Shown: positions 38,501 to 51,982 of the stretch, piece after piece
Layout: each line of letters begins with the position of its first letter
Numbering within the stretch: the first letter of the stretch is position 1
Source: Prunella strophiata
Taxonomy: Eukaryota; Chordata; Aves; Passeriformes; Prunellidae
Assembly (NCBI GenBank): GCA_036583965.1
Contig: JAZBQD010000017.1
Span: forward strand, 22,850,385-22,914,384
Length of the DNA: 64,000 nucleotides
Reading direction: 5' to 3'
The notes under the pieces: model-generated
What the model was told of the DNA's origin: nothing
Seen by the model: the letters and a program-made list of their open reading frames with translations, nothing else
Database searches by the model: none
Translations under genes and position numbers: made by a program

Positions 38501-40741
38501 GCTTGCTGTGCATTAGCAGGTCTCTGCCTGATTCTGAGGCAGCACCAGGACACAGTGCAGCACAGCACCCCAGCATCACAAGGTGCTCCCAGGGGTGTGG
38601 GTTGTCCATTCAGTGCCCTCCACCTCCTGCAAGGTGAGCAGGCCCCAAACCTCCCTTAGTTATAGGGATGCTTGAAGGGCAGCCTTCTTCTTCATGAGGA
38701 TGTAGCATAGCACAGCAATATTCAGGGACAGAGAGACAAGGATGAAGCAGTTTTGTCTGTTTCCTCTGGACAGCCAATTTTGGGTACGGTCACCTCTCTG
38801 GCATGCCATAGCACTATATTTCCTGAGTTGTCCCTCTTAAGAAGAGCCAGAGGTTATTTTTTGAAAATGTGCATCATCCCCCTTCCCCAAATTTTTGAAC
38901 CCTATTCACATCCTTGGAACCTTAAGCATGAGGAAAATTTGCAGCCAAAGCACCCAGAAGGACTTGGTTCATATGAGATATTTCCACTCTAGGCATTGTT
39001 CTAATCACTCTGCTGAAAACCCATCATTGTACTTTGAAGCAGGGCTAATGGAAAAATATCCATTAGTGACATTCTCAGCCTAACTGATGGTTGTTTTACT
39101 GTTTTGTAACATTAGTTGTCTTTATTAGAGGTGGTTATTAAGTCCCAAGAGCTGGGATTCTGCTTCACTTTCATCCTAAGCAGCAAGAGCAGTGTCTGGC
39201 TAATGCCAGTGTCTGGCTAATGCCCTGAGAATGAGGGTCCCAAGGAGGTGCTTTGCTGGGTGCCTCCCCACTGCAGTTAAGATGCCTGATCCTAAGGCAC
39301 AAACCAGCAGGTCATTCTGACCCAGAAACCTTCTTGTTCACTGGGTAATGAGCACTCCCTGTGGAACAAAAAGGATGCTAAAAGCCAGTGCAGCTTTTCA
39401 GCTAAAAATGGCTGTCAAATTCACACTAGATGAACAAAAGAATAGTCAGGGACAAAGTGAATAGAACGCAGTTAGTGACACAGACATCCTCCCTCATCCC
39501 TCTCCCTTTCTATACTCAAATACACAAATCCACAAACCCTGCCAGAGCAGATGCAGTTGCCACAGGCAGTGCTTTGCTGATGACTGCTATTGAGGTGACA
39601 ATGTCACCTATGTACCTTTGAGGGGCAAAGGAGCCTCTTGGGTTCTGGCTGAGGGCATGCAGGATGGCTCCCGGCCTCTACTTGCTCTCCACTCCACTAA
39701 TCCAAGAGTTTTTGCTAGCCTATACCTTAGCTCTTAGGGAACTTGCTGTATTTGTAGGTTGTTTGCTCATCCAAGAAGTAGCAGATTCCTAGGGCAATGC
39801 CTCAGATCTGAAAAAGGTGCCCCAGCAGAAAATCTTTTCTGCTATCTGGACTTTGCAAAATCTGAGGCATCTGGCTTTGTTCATACACCATTTTTATACT
39901 AGCTCAGCTTTATTCTCAGTGTTGTGGCACTCCTCCTTTGTCAACGAGTGAAATCAGAAGGAGAGCTTGTGTAAATCTACAGAAACAGGGTGCAGCACAC
40001 ACCCATCCACTAGGCAGTCTGTGTATTCCCAAGAGCTTTCTTGAATCTGGCAATCTGCAAACTACTGAGTATTTTCCATATAAGTCATTCATATCAGCAA
40101 AGCTAAGAGATAGTCAAAGGAGGTGATTTTATCAGATGACTCAGAAGTGGGAGTTTTTTCCTCTCAAGCACCTTTACATCATCCTGACTCAGCAAAACAG
40201 GTCCAGTTCAACATTTTTTTTTCTTATTTAGCAAATTTCCTAGGGATGTTTTCTTTAATGTGGACTCCATTATGCACATCCTGATGGTCATGTTCTGGAA
40301 AGCTCTTGCTGCAGGCAAGGCACTTTGTCTGAGTGTTGACATCAAAAATGGAGTCCCAGTTTGACAACAAGACCTGGCATAGAGTTTTTGTGGAGCATGG
40401 AGCCTCCTTGGCTCAGCAGCACATGCCCTGTGCATAGGTGTACCTCAATGCATGTCTGTCTGCACACATGGGTTTTCCAGTACCTGGTGGCCTGTGCCAC
40501 AAATACTGCTGTACCAGCACTGTCGGAAAACCCCTGAACTGGGACATTGGACTGAATGAGGTTTTTGTCTGTGGTCACAGCTGGCTGTCATTTATCAGCA
40601 GAAAGAATTTCTAATCTTCAGTGAAACATTTGTTTTTCATTCACTTTAAAAACTCCTTGATAACAATTTGTTCATTATTTGCTTCTTCCCCTGTTAGGTC
40701 AATAATAAATTATTCAGATCCTTTTTACATTGTGCCCCACC

Positions 40742-40749
40742 TGACGTCA
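40742..40749. promoter_or_regulatory. CRE palindrome TGACGTCA
   Basis: A perfect CREB/ATF consensus in gene-free DNA. Because it is only eight bases, function is uncertain. Confidence 0.25.
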
Positions 40750-42059
40750 TCATCAATGAAAAAAATGTGATGAAGTATCAGAGAATTCTGCATCAACCAC
40801 AGGAAAGCACAGACCTGAAGGGAAGTAAGATTGATCTTCTTCCCCTAACTCTCATTTTGGCTGCTTTAACAACACTGAAATCCTTTGTAACTGACAGTCT
40901 GAGAAGTCAGCTCAGGTATTAAAGAAGCCCTTTTCTGAGGGCTTTAGGGTGAAGGGTTTGTAGTGCTGACACACATGTCCACCAGGGCATCCTTCAGTCA
41001 CTCTGATTCTGGGGACAGGTCTCTCAGAGTGGGGAGCAGCCTGCTCCATCTTCTGGGAGCTGGCTGCAGCTGGGGTTTGGCAGACAAAACTCTGGGTCTG
41101 TTGGATGGACATTTTTCCCTAGAGTCCTTGGAACCACAAGAGGGACATCCCCAGACAGCCTCTGGGGTTTTGGTACCAGTCTTTTTGGTCATGTGTGCTC
41201 ATTTGCACCACAGTGAGATATACTCCCAATAAAGCCCACCAGGTTCTTTGGACAACCCCCAACAGGCCTGGGACACGGGGCTGTGATGTCTACAGGTCTT
41301 CCTGCCAAGTTTCAGGCTTAGGAGAACTGGAGCTCCTCAGCTGAGGATCTGTCTGCCTCCTCATCTGATCATGCCTACACCAGTGTGTGTATATATACAT
41401 ACATATGTATGTGGGGTGCATATGTGTAATCAACTTTACATGAGGGGAAATGTAAAACTAAGCATGGTGCTGGCTGGAGAGAGGCCATAAAGGACTTTTT
41501 GGGCTTATCTCCTCTAGCACTGCATCAAAGCAAGGTGGCTTCCTCACCAGCAATTGGAGATCCAATTTGATTGTAAAACAGAAGGAAACTGGCTTTCACA
41601 AACTGAATCCAGTACAAGTCAAATGGAAAACTGGTTTAATTAGTAACCAGTGCAGAGCTCAAGTTAGGCAGGCTTGCTCTTTGATTAAGGCTCTTGAATG
41701 TGTGATCATAATCTCTGACAAGCAGAATATAACAATGAGAAAGGCTCCTTAAATGCAGAATCACATGGTGTGAATGGAAAAGAGCTCAAGGATGGAAAAT
41801 TGCTAACTGACTTCAGAAGACAGAGGTGATCAGTTAATATTTTTGCTTTTACTTTGGTCTTTGATGTGTTCTTCAGCAGGAAATGTATTTTCATGTTGTC
41901 ATGCACTAAGGGTATTAAATAGGGGAATGCTAAATGCAAACAGGGAACAGTCATATTATTTTTACTAGAAAACTGTGTGTAGCTTCTTCGTCCCCAGGAG
42001 TTCTGAAAAATGGGGAGGTTTCAAAGGGAGCCATAGGAGTCTGCAGCAATCCATTACCT

Positions 42060-42170
42060 CAGACAGGAGCACAGAAAGAGCCATGCTGAGCCAGACCAGA
42101 GGTCCAGCTACCTCGAGGTCTTATTGTTGCCAGTGGTGCCCAGGGTGGCTGCAGACAGGGCACATGCAGT
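42060..42170 (+). mobile_element. Possible ancient CR1/L3-like retroposon remnant
   Basis: The stretch around AGAGCCATGCTGAGCCAGAC followed by CAGAGGTCCAGCTACC resembles a phrase seen repeatedly in old reptile and bird retroposons (CCATGCTGGGTCAGACC, GGTCCATCTAG). The match is from memory and short, so this is tentative. Confidence 0.35.
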
Positions 42171-43727
42171 GATGCCTCAGCAGGTCAGAGCAGGACTGCA
42201 CTGGTGCTGGAGCCAGGAGTAGGGGGCAGGTGTACCTGTGCAATTACACATATTTCTGTGGGTTTCTGTAGAACCTTGAGACTGCTGTTGCAATGGAGAG
42301 GCAGCTGTGGAAATATTTTTTTATTACTAGCTTACTTAGCCATTGATGCTTCAGCTGTCACCCAGGAAAAGGCTGGATTCCTGGTACTGCCTAACCAGCT
42401 GCAGTGTGGATCACATGCAGGGACCTCTCCCGGCCACTGAGGTGCAGAGGCAGATGGAAAATCAGTCTAACTTAAGTCCTCCAAGTGCAGCATGAGATGA
42501 GTTTGCTGCAGTAGCCATGCACCTGTCCAGCTTTCTTCTCAGCTGCAACACTAAAGGTTTTAGGTGAAAGCTAATTTATAACTCCAAGCCCTCATGATCC
42601 AGCTGATGTGGGTCTGCCCAGGTCTGCAGGAGGAAAACCTGCTGTTGACCACCCAGCTGAAATTCACTTCACTCTGGAGATCTGAACACCCTATAGCAGA
42701 GAGGTAAAAACCATAGCAAACAAAAACCCTCAAGAAAACAAGAGAAATTAACAACAACAGAGAAGAAATTCATCTGACTGGTGAAGAAGCTGAGCCCCTC
42801 TGACTTTGGTTGCAAAAGTGAAGGCCCTAATACTTGTGTTGCTGGAGGTGGCTGCACACCACTCTCCTCCTGTTGGTTGTCCCACTGCCTGGGTTGGGAC
42901 AAAATAAGTCAACCCAAAGGTGCAGCTTAGACCACGGCTTATTTTTAGGAAAGAAATAGCTGCCCTGCCACATGGAGAGGAACTCTGTCTTCTGGAGGAG
43001 CTTTTGTGCAAGAGGTTTTGATGGGTGAGTACCACCTTACTTGAAAGTGGCATCTCAGCAGCTGATGACACCTGAGGCCAATTTCTTTCTCCTTTTTTAA
43101 ACTATGCTTAATGTTTTTGCACCTGCCAAAGGCAGACGATGGCAATAAAGGACAATTCTTTTTGTTGCCTTCAGGCCAGATGCTGAGTCTTTATGGCCTT
43201 ATGCATCAGGGAGGGAGAACAGTGCCAGGACTGGTCCTTGCAGATGGTCCCATCCACTTGTGTCAGTGAAGCATCCACCAGGGATGAGTGCTGGAGTGAT
43301 GCTGGAGTTCCCTGTAGTGCTGGGCCTCTTGGTGGGGTCTGACTGGAGGTACCCAGCACCTTTGCTTTTGGTAGAAATTAAATATCCTTTGTGGCGTTTT
43401 ATGTTTAAGGGGGCAGGGCTACCCCTCTTGAATGAGAAGGAGGGGTGCAGGTGCCACCCATGATGAAAACTGGCAATCAAAAAAAACTTTTTCATGATAG
43501 AGCCACGAATCCTGTGCAGTGTACAAAACTGGACATTGGGTAAATAAGGCATGCAACTGAAAGAACAGGTGAAACTAACTCACTGTTTGGGATGTTTTAC
43601 TTCATCATTCCCTTTTACTCAGTAAGAACTCCCCAAAGTCAAGATGGAAACATTTCTCGTCTCCCTTCTGCGATCCATATTCACCTGTATTTGTATTATT
43701 TGTATAATTTGTATTATTTTTGTTACC

Positions 43728-43744
43728 AAAAAAAAAAAAAAAAA
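43728..43744 (+). repeat. A17 homopolymer
   Basis: Seventeen A follow a TTGTATTATT-type AT-rich repeat. It could be a retroposon tail, but no body is recognised. Confidence 0.8.
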
Positions 43745-44582
43745 GGAAGGCAAATCCCTTCCACTCCTCTTTTACAAGCCCCACTTCATGCTAATGGTGC
43801 AAGAGATGGTTACCATCACCCATGGTTACACCATCTCAAGGTTTTCATGTAGTTGTCTGAATATGTCTGCCTAATGTAGCAACAGGTCCTTATCATTCAA
43901 TGACAAATTCCTTGTAAAACTTGTTATCCTACTTGTGCAGTTGTAAGGTAAAAAAGCAGTACCTTGTATAACTCAAACCAAGAGAATCTCTGAGAATCTC
44001 TATTATTTTACAGCTTATAGGGTTTTGGACATGTGTTTCTGCTGTGCATGCTGCTGAGCAAACCATTTTTCTGGAAGAGTTGTTTACAGAATTGTAAGTC
44101 CCAGGGAGAACTTTTCAGGAAAATGGTCAGCTGAGACCACATCCACCTGCATTGTGTAGGTTAAATCCTTGGGTTAAATCCTTGTTGCTGGAGTGAAATG
44201 ACACTGTGTAGTTGATCTGGATGGTAAGGAGTGATTGCTGGCTGGCATCTCAGAAGAATGTGGGGTGCACTCTGATGGGGGGGTTGGGAGAGAGTCCTGC
44301 CTTCCCAGAATCCTCTCACTACTCCAACAGGAGGCAAGTGGCTGGACAGTCTGGAGACAATGCTCTGAATGTTTTCAAAGAAACAAAGCTGCTGCTTTCT
44401 CAGGTGAATGGTCTTGATTGTGCAGCATCTCTCCAATTGCAGGGAGTGTTTTTAGGTAGACTTCAGTTGTATCCAAGGGTCACAATCAGCCCAAACATCT
44501 GGCTTAGAGTGGGGCCCCAGACAGTGCAGGAGGTGAATTTACCTTGTGCTTTAAAACCACTTCCTTTGAAAGATGAGTGGCT

Positions 44583-44700
44583 CAAAAAAACCCAAACCAA
44601 CAAACAACAACAAAAAAAAAAAAAAAAAAAAAAACCAAAAAAAACAAACAAAAAAAAAACAACCCCACAAAAAAAAAAAAAACAACGAAACAAAAAACCA
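44583..44700 (+). repeat. A-rich low-complexity block
   Basis: About 118 bases consist almost only of A with scattered C (AAACAAAC, AACAAC and an A23 run). The Lys/Gln/Thr-rich and Phe-rich ORFs overlapping it are by-products of composition. Confidence 0.9.
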
Positions 44701-45148
44701 ACCAGTTTCATTGGTTAAAGACTTTGTAAATGAGGCATAGAGTTAATTTTTCAAATGCATCACCTCCACTTCTTTGTTACTAAAAGTAGCTCCAGAAGAC
44801 CAGTTAACAGCTTCAGGAAGAGTTTTTCCAGGCAAAACATGGAGCTATTTTAAAGCCCAAAGCTTTTCTGTTGTTTTAACATCTCACTCCTTTTTCAAAG
44901 AAGCACTGACAAACTTCAAAAATGTGACAAAGTGCACCAAAGCCCCTTGGAATGTGTAGGTGCCAGGTTCACCAAGATGCATCCCAGCCCTCACCTGCAG
45001 ACTGAACTTTGAGGATGGACCTTGCTGCCTGTGGTGGTGGGGAGGCTGGGGGAAAAGCATCCTCTGAAGGGCTTTTTCATGATGGGCATTTGTGTTCCCA
45101 TAACCTTTCCATGCTAGTTCTGCTCTTTGTTAGGGAAAGTAAAAAAAA

Positions 45149-45591
45149 GCTTCCCACAGGGTCACAGCCTCCTTTTGGCAACCACCTGCTCTGGCATGGG
45201 ATCCTCCACAGGCTGCAGGTGGATATGTGCTCTACTATGGACTTCCATGGGCTGGTGGGAACATCTTGCCTCACCATAGTCTTCACCATGGGCTGCAGGG
45301 GAATCTCTGCTCTGGTTTCTGGAGCATCTCCTTCTTCTTCTTCTACACTGACCTTGGTGTCTGCAGAACTGTCCTTCCCACTACTCTCTTCAGCTGCTGT
45401 TGTGCAGCAGTTTATCCCACTTCTACAATTTGTTATCCCAGAGGCACTGCCACCCTTGCTAAGGAGCTTGGGCTTGGCCTGTGTCTTGGAACTGGCTGGC
45501 ATTGGCTCCATCAGACATAGGGGAAACTTCTGGCATTTCCTCACAGAAGTCACACCTTGCTACCAAAGTCTTGCCATGCAAACCCAGGACA
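45149..45591 (-). mobile_element. ERVL-type LTR copy E, truncated
   Basis: About 440 bp of the same family. On the plus strand it begins at GCTTCCCACAGGGTCAC and ends TTGCATGGCAAG (reverse complement) at TGCAAACCCAGGACA, which is the true 5' terminus on the minus sense strand (TGTCCTGGGTTTGC). The part containing R-U5 is lost. ORFs at 45009-45683 (+) and 45077-45553 (-) are LTR-derived. Confidence 0.7.
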
Positions 45592-48500
45592 ACTGGTCAG
45601 AAGAGAGAGGGGTATATGAACTTTTTTGTCCAGTGGCTAAGGAGAAGTCTGCTGAATGTGATGCTGGTGATGACCTGCCATAAAAATGTGCCCATCCCAC
45701 TTGACTGCTGTGGTGGTATGATGCATTTGAAGTACTTCTGTCTGTCTGGCAAATCCCAAAGCTATCCATTGAGCCTGGCATTCACATCCTGACCTGCTCC
45801 ATTAAATGCACATTGCACACAGTGCCTTCCCTGCCAGAAATGCAGCAGTGTGGGGATTATGCTCTTGCCCTGGTTGTGTTGCCAGCTTTATGAGCACCAG
45901 TGCAGGAAGGCTAATGCATGAAGCTCATGCTTGCAGTTTGTCTGAAGGAAAATGTACCAGCAAGGCATTCATGCATTGAGTGAGCATTGTTAGTTAACAC
46001 CTCTTCCGAAACACACCTTTTTGGTAAAGACCAAAATTTGTGTTTCACAGCACCCTGTCCTTGCTGTACTGCCAGTGTAAAGCATAAGGTCCAGCACCCT
46101 CATTCTCATAAACAAAGCCACAGAGCTGAACTTCCTGCAAAGTTACCTCGTTTGCAGTGGGCTGTTTGAATCAAGCAGGAGCCAGCCAGATGAATGGAAA
46201 TGGGGAAGTAGTGACAGCTGAAACATATCTGGCATTTACAATCTGTGCCTTCATGCAAGCAGAGTTTGCAAGTGAAGTGTATGTTCAGAGAAGATGATCA
46301 GGTGGGTAGTACTTCTTTGAGGCTGTCCCATTGGGGACCTCAGGTAGATCTAAAACTTAAATTACTGCTTTCTGTGCTACTTGGGGGTTCATGAGCATGC
46401 CAAGGAAAGACAAGTTTGTTGTTGATCATTAGAAGTATATTTTCAGTTGAGACAGTGAATTTTTAAGAATAGAGTAGAAGATCTTTCTGTTTATTTTTTG
46501 CCATTTTTCCCCAGTTTTCACTCCATGCAAGGTTTCAGTGAGACAGCACAAGCAGATATACTGCTAGTCCCAGTAAATACATATAGTGGTAGCTGCCTTT
46601 GAGACTCAAAGTGGAAGACCAGGCAGCAACTTTTGGCACTGGAAGGGCTAAAATGGGTAATTCCGCATTTGCATCAGTCTTAATTTTGAAGTGCAGGCCA
46701 TTTTGTGCTAGTTGTTAAACTGTAATAGCAACCAACGAGATTTCAGCCAAGGGGAGGAGAAGAAGAACCCACAGCTGTGAGACAATGACAGGTTGTCATG
46801 ACCTGACAAAATTAATCTTCAAACAATGCAAGAGTTGACTCAGTCAATCCCAGAACTATTTGTAATTACCACTGAAAATTTGATGAAGGCAGGAAATGTA
46901 ACAGAAGACTCAAAAAGTGCATCGTGACACCTGCATAGCAGATTGCACTATAAAAACCTGGTTTCCCCTGAAGGGATGTAAGAGGTGATGCTGACATGCA
47001 GGAACAGGACACCTGGCACATCTCTTGGCACTGCTGATGCTTTTTGTACCTGCTCCTGTGAGGCTTTCAGGAGCATGGTTTAAATGAGATTACTAGAATG
47101 TGGGTACAGATTTTGCTGGATGAATGCATCTGGTGACAATGACTTCTGGTCACACTGGTAAAATACTTCAAGCAAACTTCAGAAGTTCTTGGTTTATTAT
47201 GATTATTATTTTTTTTCCTCAATCTGGTCCTAATTAATGTTTTTATTGTTGACCTGAATGCTGGACTGTAGCATGTGCTTCTGACATCTACAGATGATGA
47301 TGAAATGGGATGCACTGCCCTGAAGCACTGGAATAATGATAATGATCTTGGCAAACTGGAAACGTGTTTTGGTTAATAAAAGGAATGACTGTGAAAAAGG
47401 ACAGGCGCAAACACTGGCGCAAAAAACCAAAAGGACAGTTGTTCAAACAACTCATTTGCATCCCTGCAGTATGTCTGGGAAACTTATTCACCTTCTGATA
47501 GATGGCAAGCTGCTCCTGGACACACAGAATAAAAAAGGATAAATATAAACCCCTACATCATCAGCACAAGATATGAAAGATGTTATCTGATCCGGCTCAT
47601 TTGTGCTGATCAGAGATGTCTGGGAGGTGGCTGAGGCAGGGGGTGCCACATGAGGGTCCCTGTTGTGAATCCTCAACCATGAAAAGGGTAAACAAAAGAA
47701 CACCTTTGGATGTTGAGTCCTTGGGTGCTAGGTGGCCCTGAGGCCACCTGTCCCTGGAGAGATGGCCTTGGAGATGCCTGGACTTGGAAGCAAGCACTGT
47801 GGAGGGTAAGAGCAGAGATTATTCTCTTCTCCCTGTCTCCTTACCTCTCCCTCCTCCTTCCTTGCACCTTGTTTCTATACAAATAAAATTAGGACAAAGA
47901 GGAACCAAAACACCCTGGGGGACCATGAGCAGCTGTGATAAAGGATGTAGCAAATATAGATTATTTTGAAAGGCATGGGTTTTCTGCCATCTTCCTTTCT
48001 ACAGAGACCAGTGCACTGGAGTGGAACATGGGATCAGGGATTCCCCCACGTACAGTACATCCCAGTGTACTCTGCAGGGGCTTGAGGCTTTTAAGTACCA
48101 GCCTCCTGGGTGCTGCAGAGAAAAAAAAAACCTGAAACAAAAGCAGTAGAAAGTGGAAAAGTATGTTTACAGACACCTTTAAGAACAAGATCTGTGTCCA
48201 AACCAGGGCTGGTGGGCTCTGGGCATGGCAGCTATGGAGACACACCAGCGTTGCAGTCAACTCACTGTGATGATGGCAGGGATGGAGCTGCAGGCTGGGA
48301 TTGTGAATTAGACTTCAGCCAATACCTGGGGCTGGAAAAGGCTTTTCCCTCACTTGGACGTGGGCCTGTCTCTGCCTGCCCAGCAAAGGCAGCTTGTGTC
48401 CAAGGTCTGCAAGGTAACTGATGGGGGATGAGTGGTTGTTCAGGACCACACCATGAGCCCACAGTAGGGCTGGCAGGAGCCCTGGTCTGGCTCACTGGGA

Positions 48501-51500
48501 TACATCACTGCCTTGAACAGAGTTTGCTGAAGCACTTAGTGGGGATGCACAACTGCTGAATGCACATGTATGAAGGCAAAAGGCTCTGGCCATGCATGGT
48601 TGCTGCATCTCCAAGGGAAACAAAAACACAAACAGGGTAAAGGTAGGGGAAAAAAAGACAAAAAAGCTGTATAAGGTGTTACAGAGATGGGAGAAAGATA
48701 CAGCTGCAGTTACACAGAGCACAGAGAAAGTGAAAGTGTGTCTTGGGCAATCCTTCTATGGCTGCCAGTTCAACTCTGGCATGGAGAGACTGATGTGGGA
48801 AGGTGTGGGGGTAAAAGGGTTTCTCCAGAAAGCAGCAGGGCATAGGCAGCTGTTTCGGACTTGCAGGAAATTCACTGTCCTATTGTGAGATTTAAGCTGG
48901 AGTTCAGGAACGTGGCCAGCTCATACGAGAATTTTATTTGGACCTATCAATCAGACTGCATCAAATCCTGGCTGGAACATCACAAAGCTGGCAGGGAAAC
49001 AGTCATCTTCATCTGACCTTTTTTTTTTTGGCCAAACTGGAGCAGTATGTACTTGCTTTGCTCATATGGCAAAAGCAGTACTTCCTCCTAAAGATGCTTT
49101 GGAGGAAGACCAATGAAAACAGCCTGTTGTAGGACAAAGACAGCAGCTAAATGTTGGTTTTCAGCAAGAGCAGAGCAAAATTCCTTCAGAAAAGGACCCT
49201 CAAGGACTGTTTTACCCATGGTAGCAAAGATTTTCAAGTACCTGGGTGCAAGCATAATTTTCAGGGAGAAGGTAGAGGAGCTTCTCATTGTGGTGCGATG
49301 TAGCCCTCTTTTCTGCACTGGTGTGGGAGCTGTGCATTGCTCAGATGAAGGATCCAATGCTCCAACAAAAATCCCAGTGTGGGGACCCTCTCTTGTGGGG
49401 TTGCCAGGCTGGTTTGAGTCAGGAGCTGTGTCTGCAGTCAAAATACAGGCTACTGGGATCCCAGGTAGACAGATTTGGGTTGTGTGGCTATGGGAAGTAT
49501 CACCAGGGCTAAAAGCCTGTTCTCAGGCCTTCCACTGTTTCTGTCCTGGGTGAGTGTGTTGGGGGTGAGAGTGACTGCCACCCACTGCCTCCTCCCAGAA
49601 GCAGGAATACACCAGGTCTGACCTGAATCTTTCCAGACAAGACTGAACACCATGAAACCACATGTCTGGCTTTCTTTGAATTTCTCTGGTATTTTTGTTC
49701 CTCTGTTCTAACAGGCACCTTCAGCAGAGAATAGGCAGTTGCATTACTTCAATTCTGGTTGTGTCAGTCTCGCAAACTGATCTGGTGGGCAGTGCTGCTG
49801 ATGCAGTGGCTAGAGCCTGAGGGAAACTGAAATCCTGCCATTTTCTAGAGACTCCAAAGAGGCAAAGCTCTGCACACTCTTGCAAAAAGGTAATGGTAAG
49901 CCTGAAGGCCCAAACCCATTGCGTCCTAAGACTCAGCTTTTTACCCACTCAGATCTTTTTTATTTCTTAGTGCTTCCAGTTATTTGCTGCTTTTTTGGTC
50001 CTGATGATCTGCCATGTGATTGGACATGTGGCTCTCCCAAGGTTTCTTGAATACTCCTCTGTCTGCCTTTGAGGCAGAGGGTACCCTGGTAGTGGTGACA
50101 TGTGGCACTTTTCCTCCTGCATCCTCAGACACCCCACCACATCTCTGAGAGCCCCAGCAGCCACTGTCTACAAGCTCTGCTTTGCAGACATGGGCTGGCA
50201 GCAGTACAGCCTAAGGGAGGAACTGGGAACCAGCTCCAGCCCAGACTGTATCTCTCCATCTCCAGTGCATGGCTGGGCAGATTATCTGATGCCTGTGCTT
50301 TAGTTTCCCCATCTTTGTAGATGACATCAATACCTGCAAGTCTTGCTATGGAAATTAATTACACGCGGCTGTGGTCTGAAAACTGGCCAAGCTCACGCCC
50401 ATCTGCAGAGGATCTGTGACACTCAGAACACCAGCCTGGCATCACACCAAGTGACATCCACACCTCATCTTGTCAGAAGAAGAGTGGCAAACCAACCCAG
50501 CTGCAGCAATGCATGGGTGCAGGTAGAAACTGAGGGTGGCAGCAGCATCCATCCCATCAACTCACCATACCTAGGCAGGGATGGCAGAGGAGCCTGAGCT
50601 TCTGGCACCCTTATGTAAAAGCCTGGTGTGCTGCCCTGGCAACCAGCTCTGCCTTTGAGTGCAGGGGACCAAGGAGTTCTGTAGCCCTGTCACAGTACAG
50701 CAGGATGCCCCACAGGACATAACATTCCTCTTGGAGGCCAAACCTGGATTTTGACATGACAGCTGCACAATTTGAGATATAGGGTCCAGTGCATCTTCCT
50801 GCCAGTCTGCCTTCCTGACAGAGGGACAACAGCTTTGTTGCCCTGGAGACTGGCTTTCCCTCACAAGACTCCCCAGAGGTTGTCTGCTCAGGATCCCATT
50901 TGCCCTGCTCCCCACTGGGTGAAAGCACCCCTGCTTCCTGCAGGAGGTGTGGCACTCACTTTTCACCTTAAAACACCCTGCTGCTGGGCTGATTGCACCC
51001 AAGCACTGTGGAGATATACACCCTGTGTACAGTTCCTCCAAGGCAGCTGAGACAAGGCACTGGGCATTGCTTCTCCACATGGCTGCTGTGTGGAGCAGTG
51101 CTGCCCCTGAAAGGGGTCTGACTGGGCCAGGCTGCAGGGCACTGGCTGTTGTGCATGTGGCTCACTGCTCTGTAGTCCTGAAGATGCCTGTCTGCCTCAC
51201 TGTGCCTGCATAGGCAGGGCACAACTAAATCTCCCACCAACAGGCTTTTGACATTTTCAAATTAGGGGAAGTCACTTTAACCATGGGCAGCACTTTAACC
51301 ATGATCTTCAGCTCACTCTCCATCCATGCCTAGGGAGATGTGGAGCTGGCACAAGAGTCTGCACCCCTTCCCTACAAGTGGCAGACAGTGGCTCCCTTGT
51401 GCACATGTGTGTGCATGAGGGAGATATAGAAATAACTCATCTCTTGGAGAATGTTGGCACTGAAGGTTTTCTGATAGCAGAGATTGTCTGGATTGACTGA

Positions 51501-51982
51501 TGTCACTTTATTTCCCAATGGAATTTTTTGGTGTGTTGGACAATGTGGAAGATCCAGTTGTGGTCTTGTTGTCCTTTTACTGGTAGTCACCCTGGCTGTT
51601 ATTTCCTGTGTTAGCCCACTGATGCCTCATACAGATACTGATCCTTGACTTGATTTGAATTTCATTACACTACAAGGACTGTTGCCCAGCTATGAATACT
51701 GATTGCTGGGGATATTTGCAGCTGCTTTTGGGTCCAAAAGCACCCACTGGTGATGAGGACAAGACTGAGAGAGACAGTGCACCCAGCTACATGTCAGATG
51801 TGACAGGGTCCTGAGCCTTTTTGGGTCTGACAGGGAACTTGGCACCAGTGAAGGCAAGTTCTTGTGCAAGCCTACTTCAGGTGCTCTTTGCTTCAGTCCT
51901 TAATACTAAGATTGGTTGTCCTCAGGGTAGCTGAGCTGAAAGGCAGGGATATGGAGTAGAATAAAGCCCTTATATTTCACAG
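45592..51982. other. Intergenic, 6.4 kb, no genes seen
   Basis: No recognisable exon or repeat family. A short block at 46740-46980 has an AP-1-like site (TGACTCAGTCA, 46836-46846) and a TATAAAAA sequence (46949-46956), but no open frame or transcript signal downstream. ORFs between 48.1 and 51.2 kb are short, overlapping and without domain signatures. Confidence 0.65.

Larger units (their letters stand above)
35569..45148. other. Intergenic, 9.6 kb, no genes seen
   Basis: No exon with recognisable protein similarity. Small items: a 17-bp tandem duplication at 39191-39224, a perfect CRE palindrome at 40742-40749, a 16-bp palindrome (ACATACATATGTATGT) at 41397-41412, a possible ancient retroposon piece at 42060-42170, an A17 run at 43728-43744 and an A-rich block at 44583-44700. 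ORFs throughout are short and overlapping on both strands. Confidence 0.65.

Noticed and set aside
45009..45683. 224-codon ORF on +, and the 158-codon ORF opposite
   Set aside because: Most of it is the truncated LTR copy E. The same kind of frame appears in the other LTR copies.
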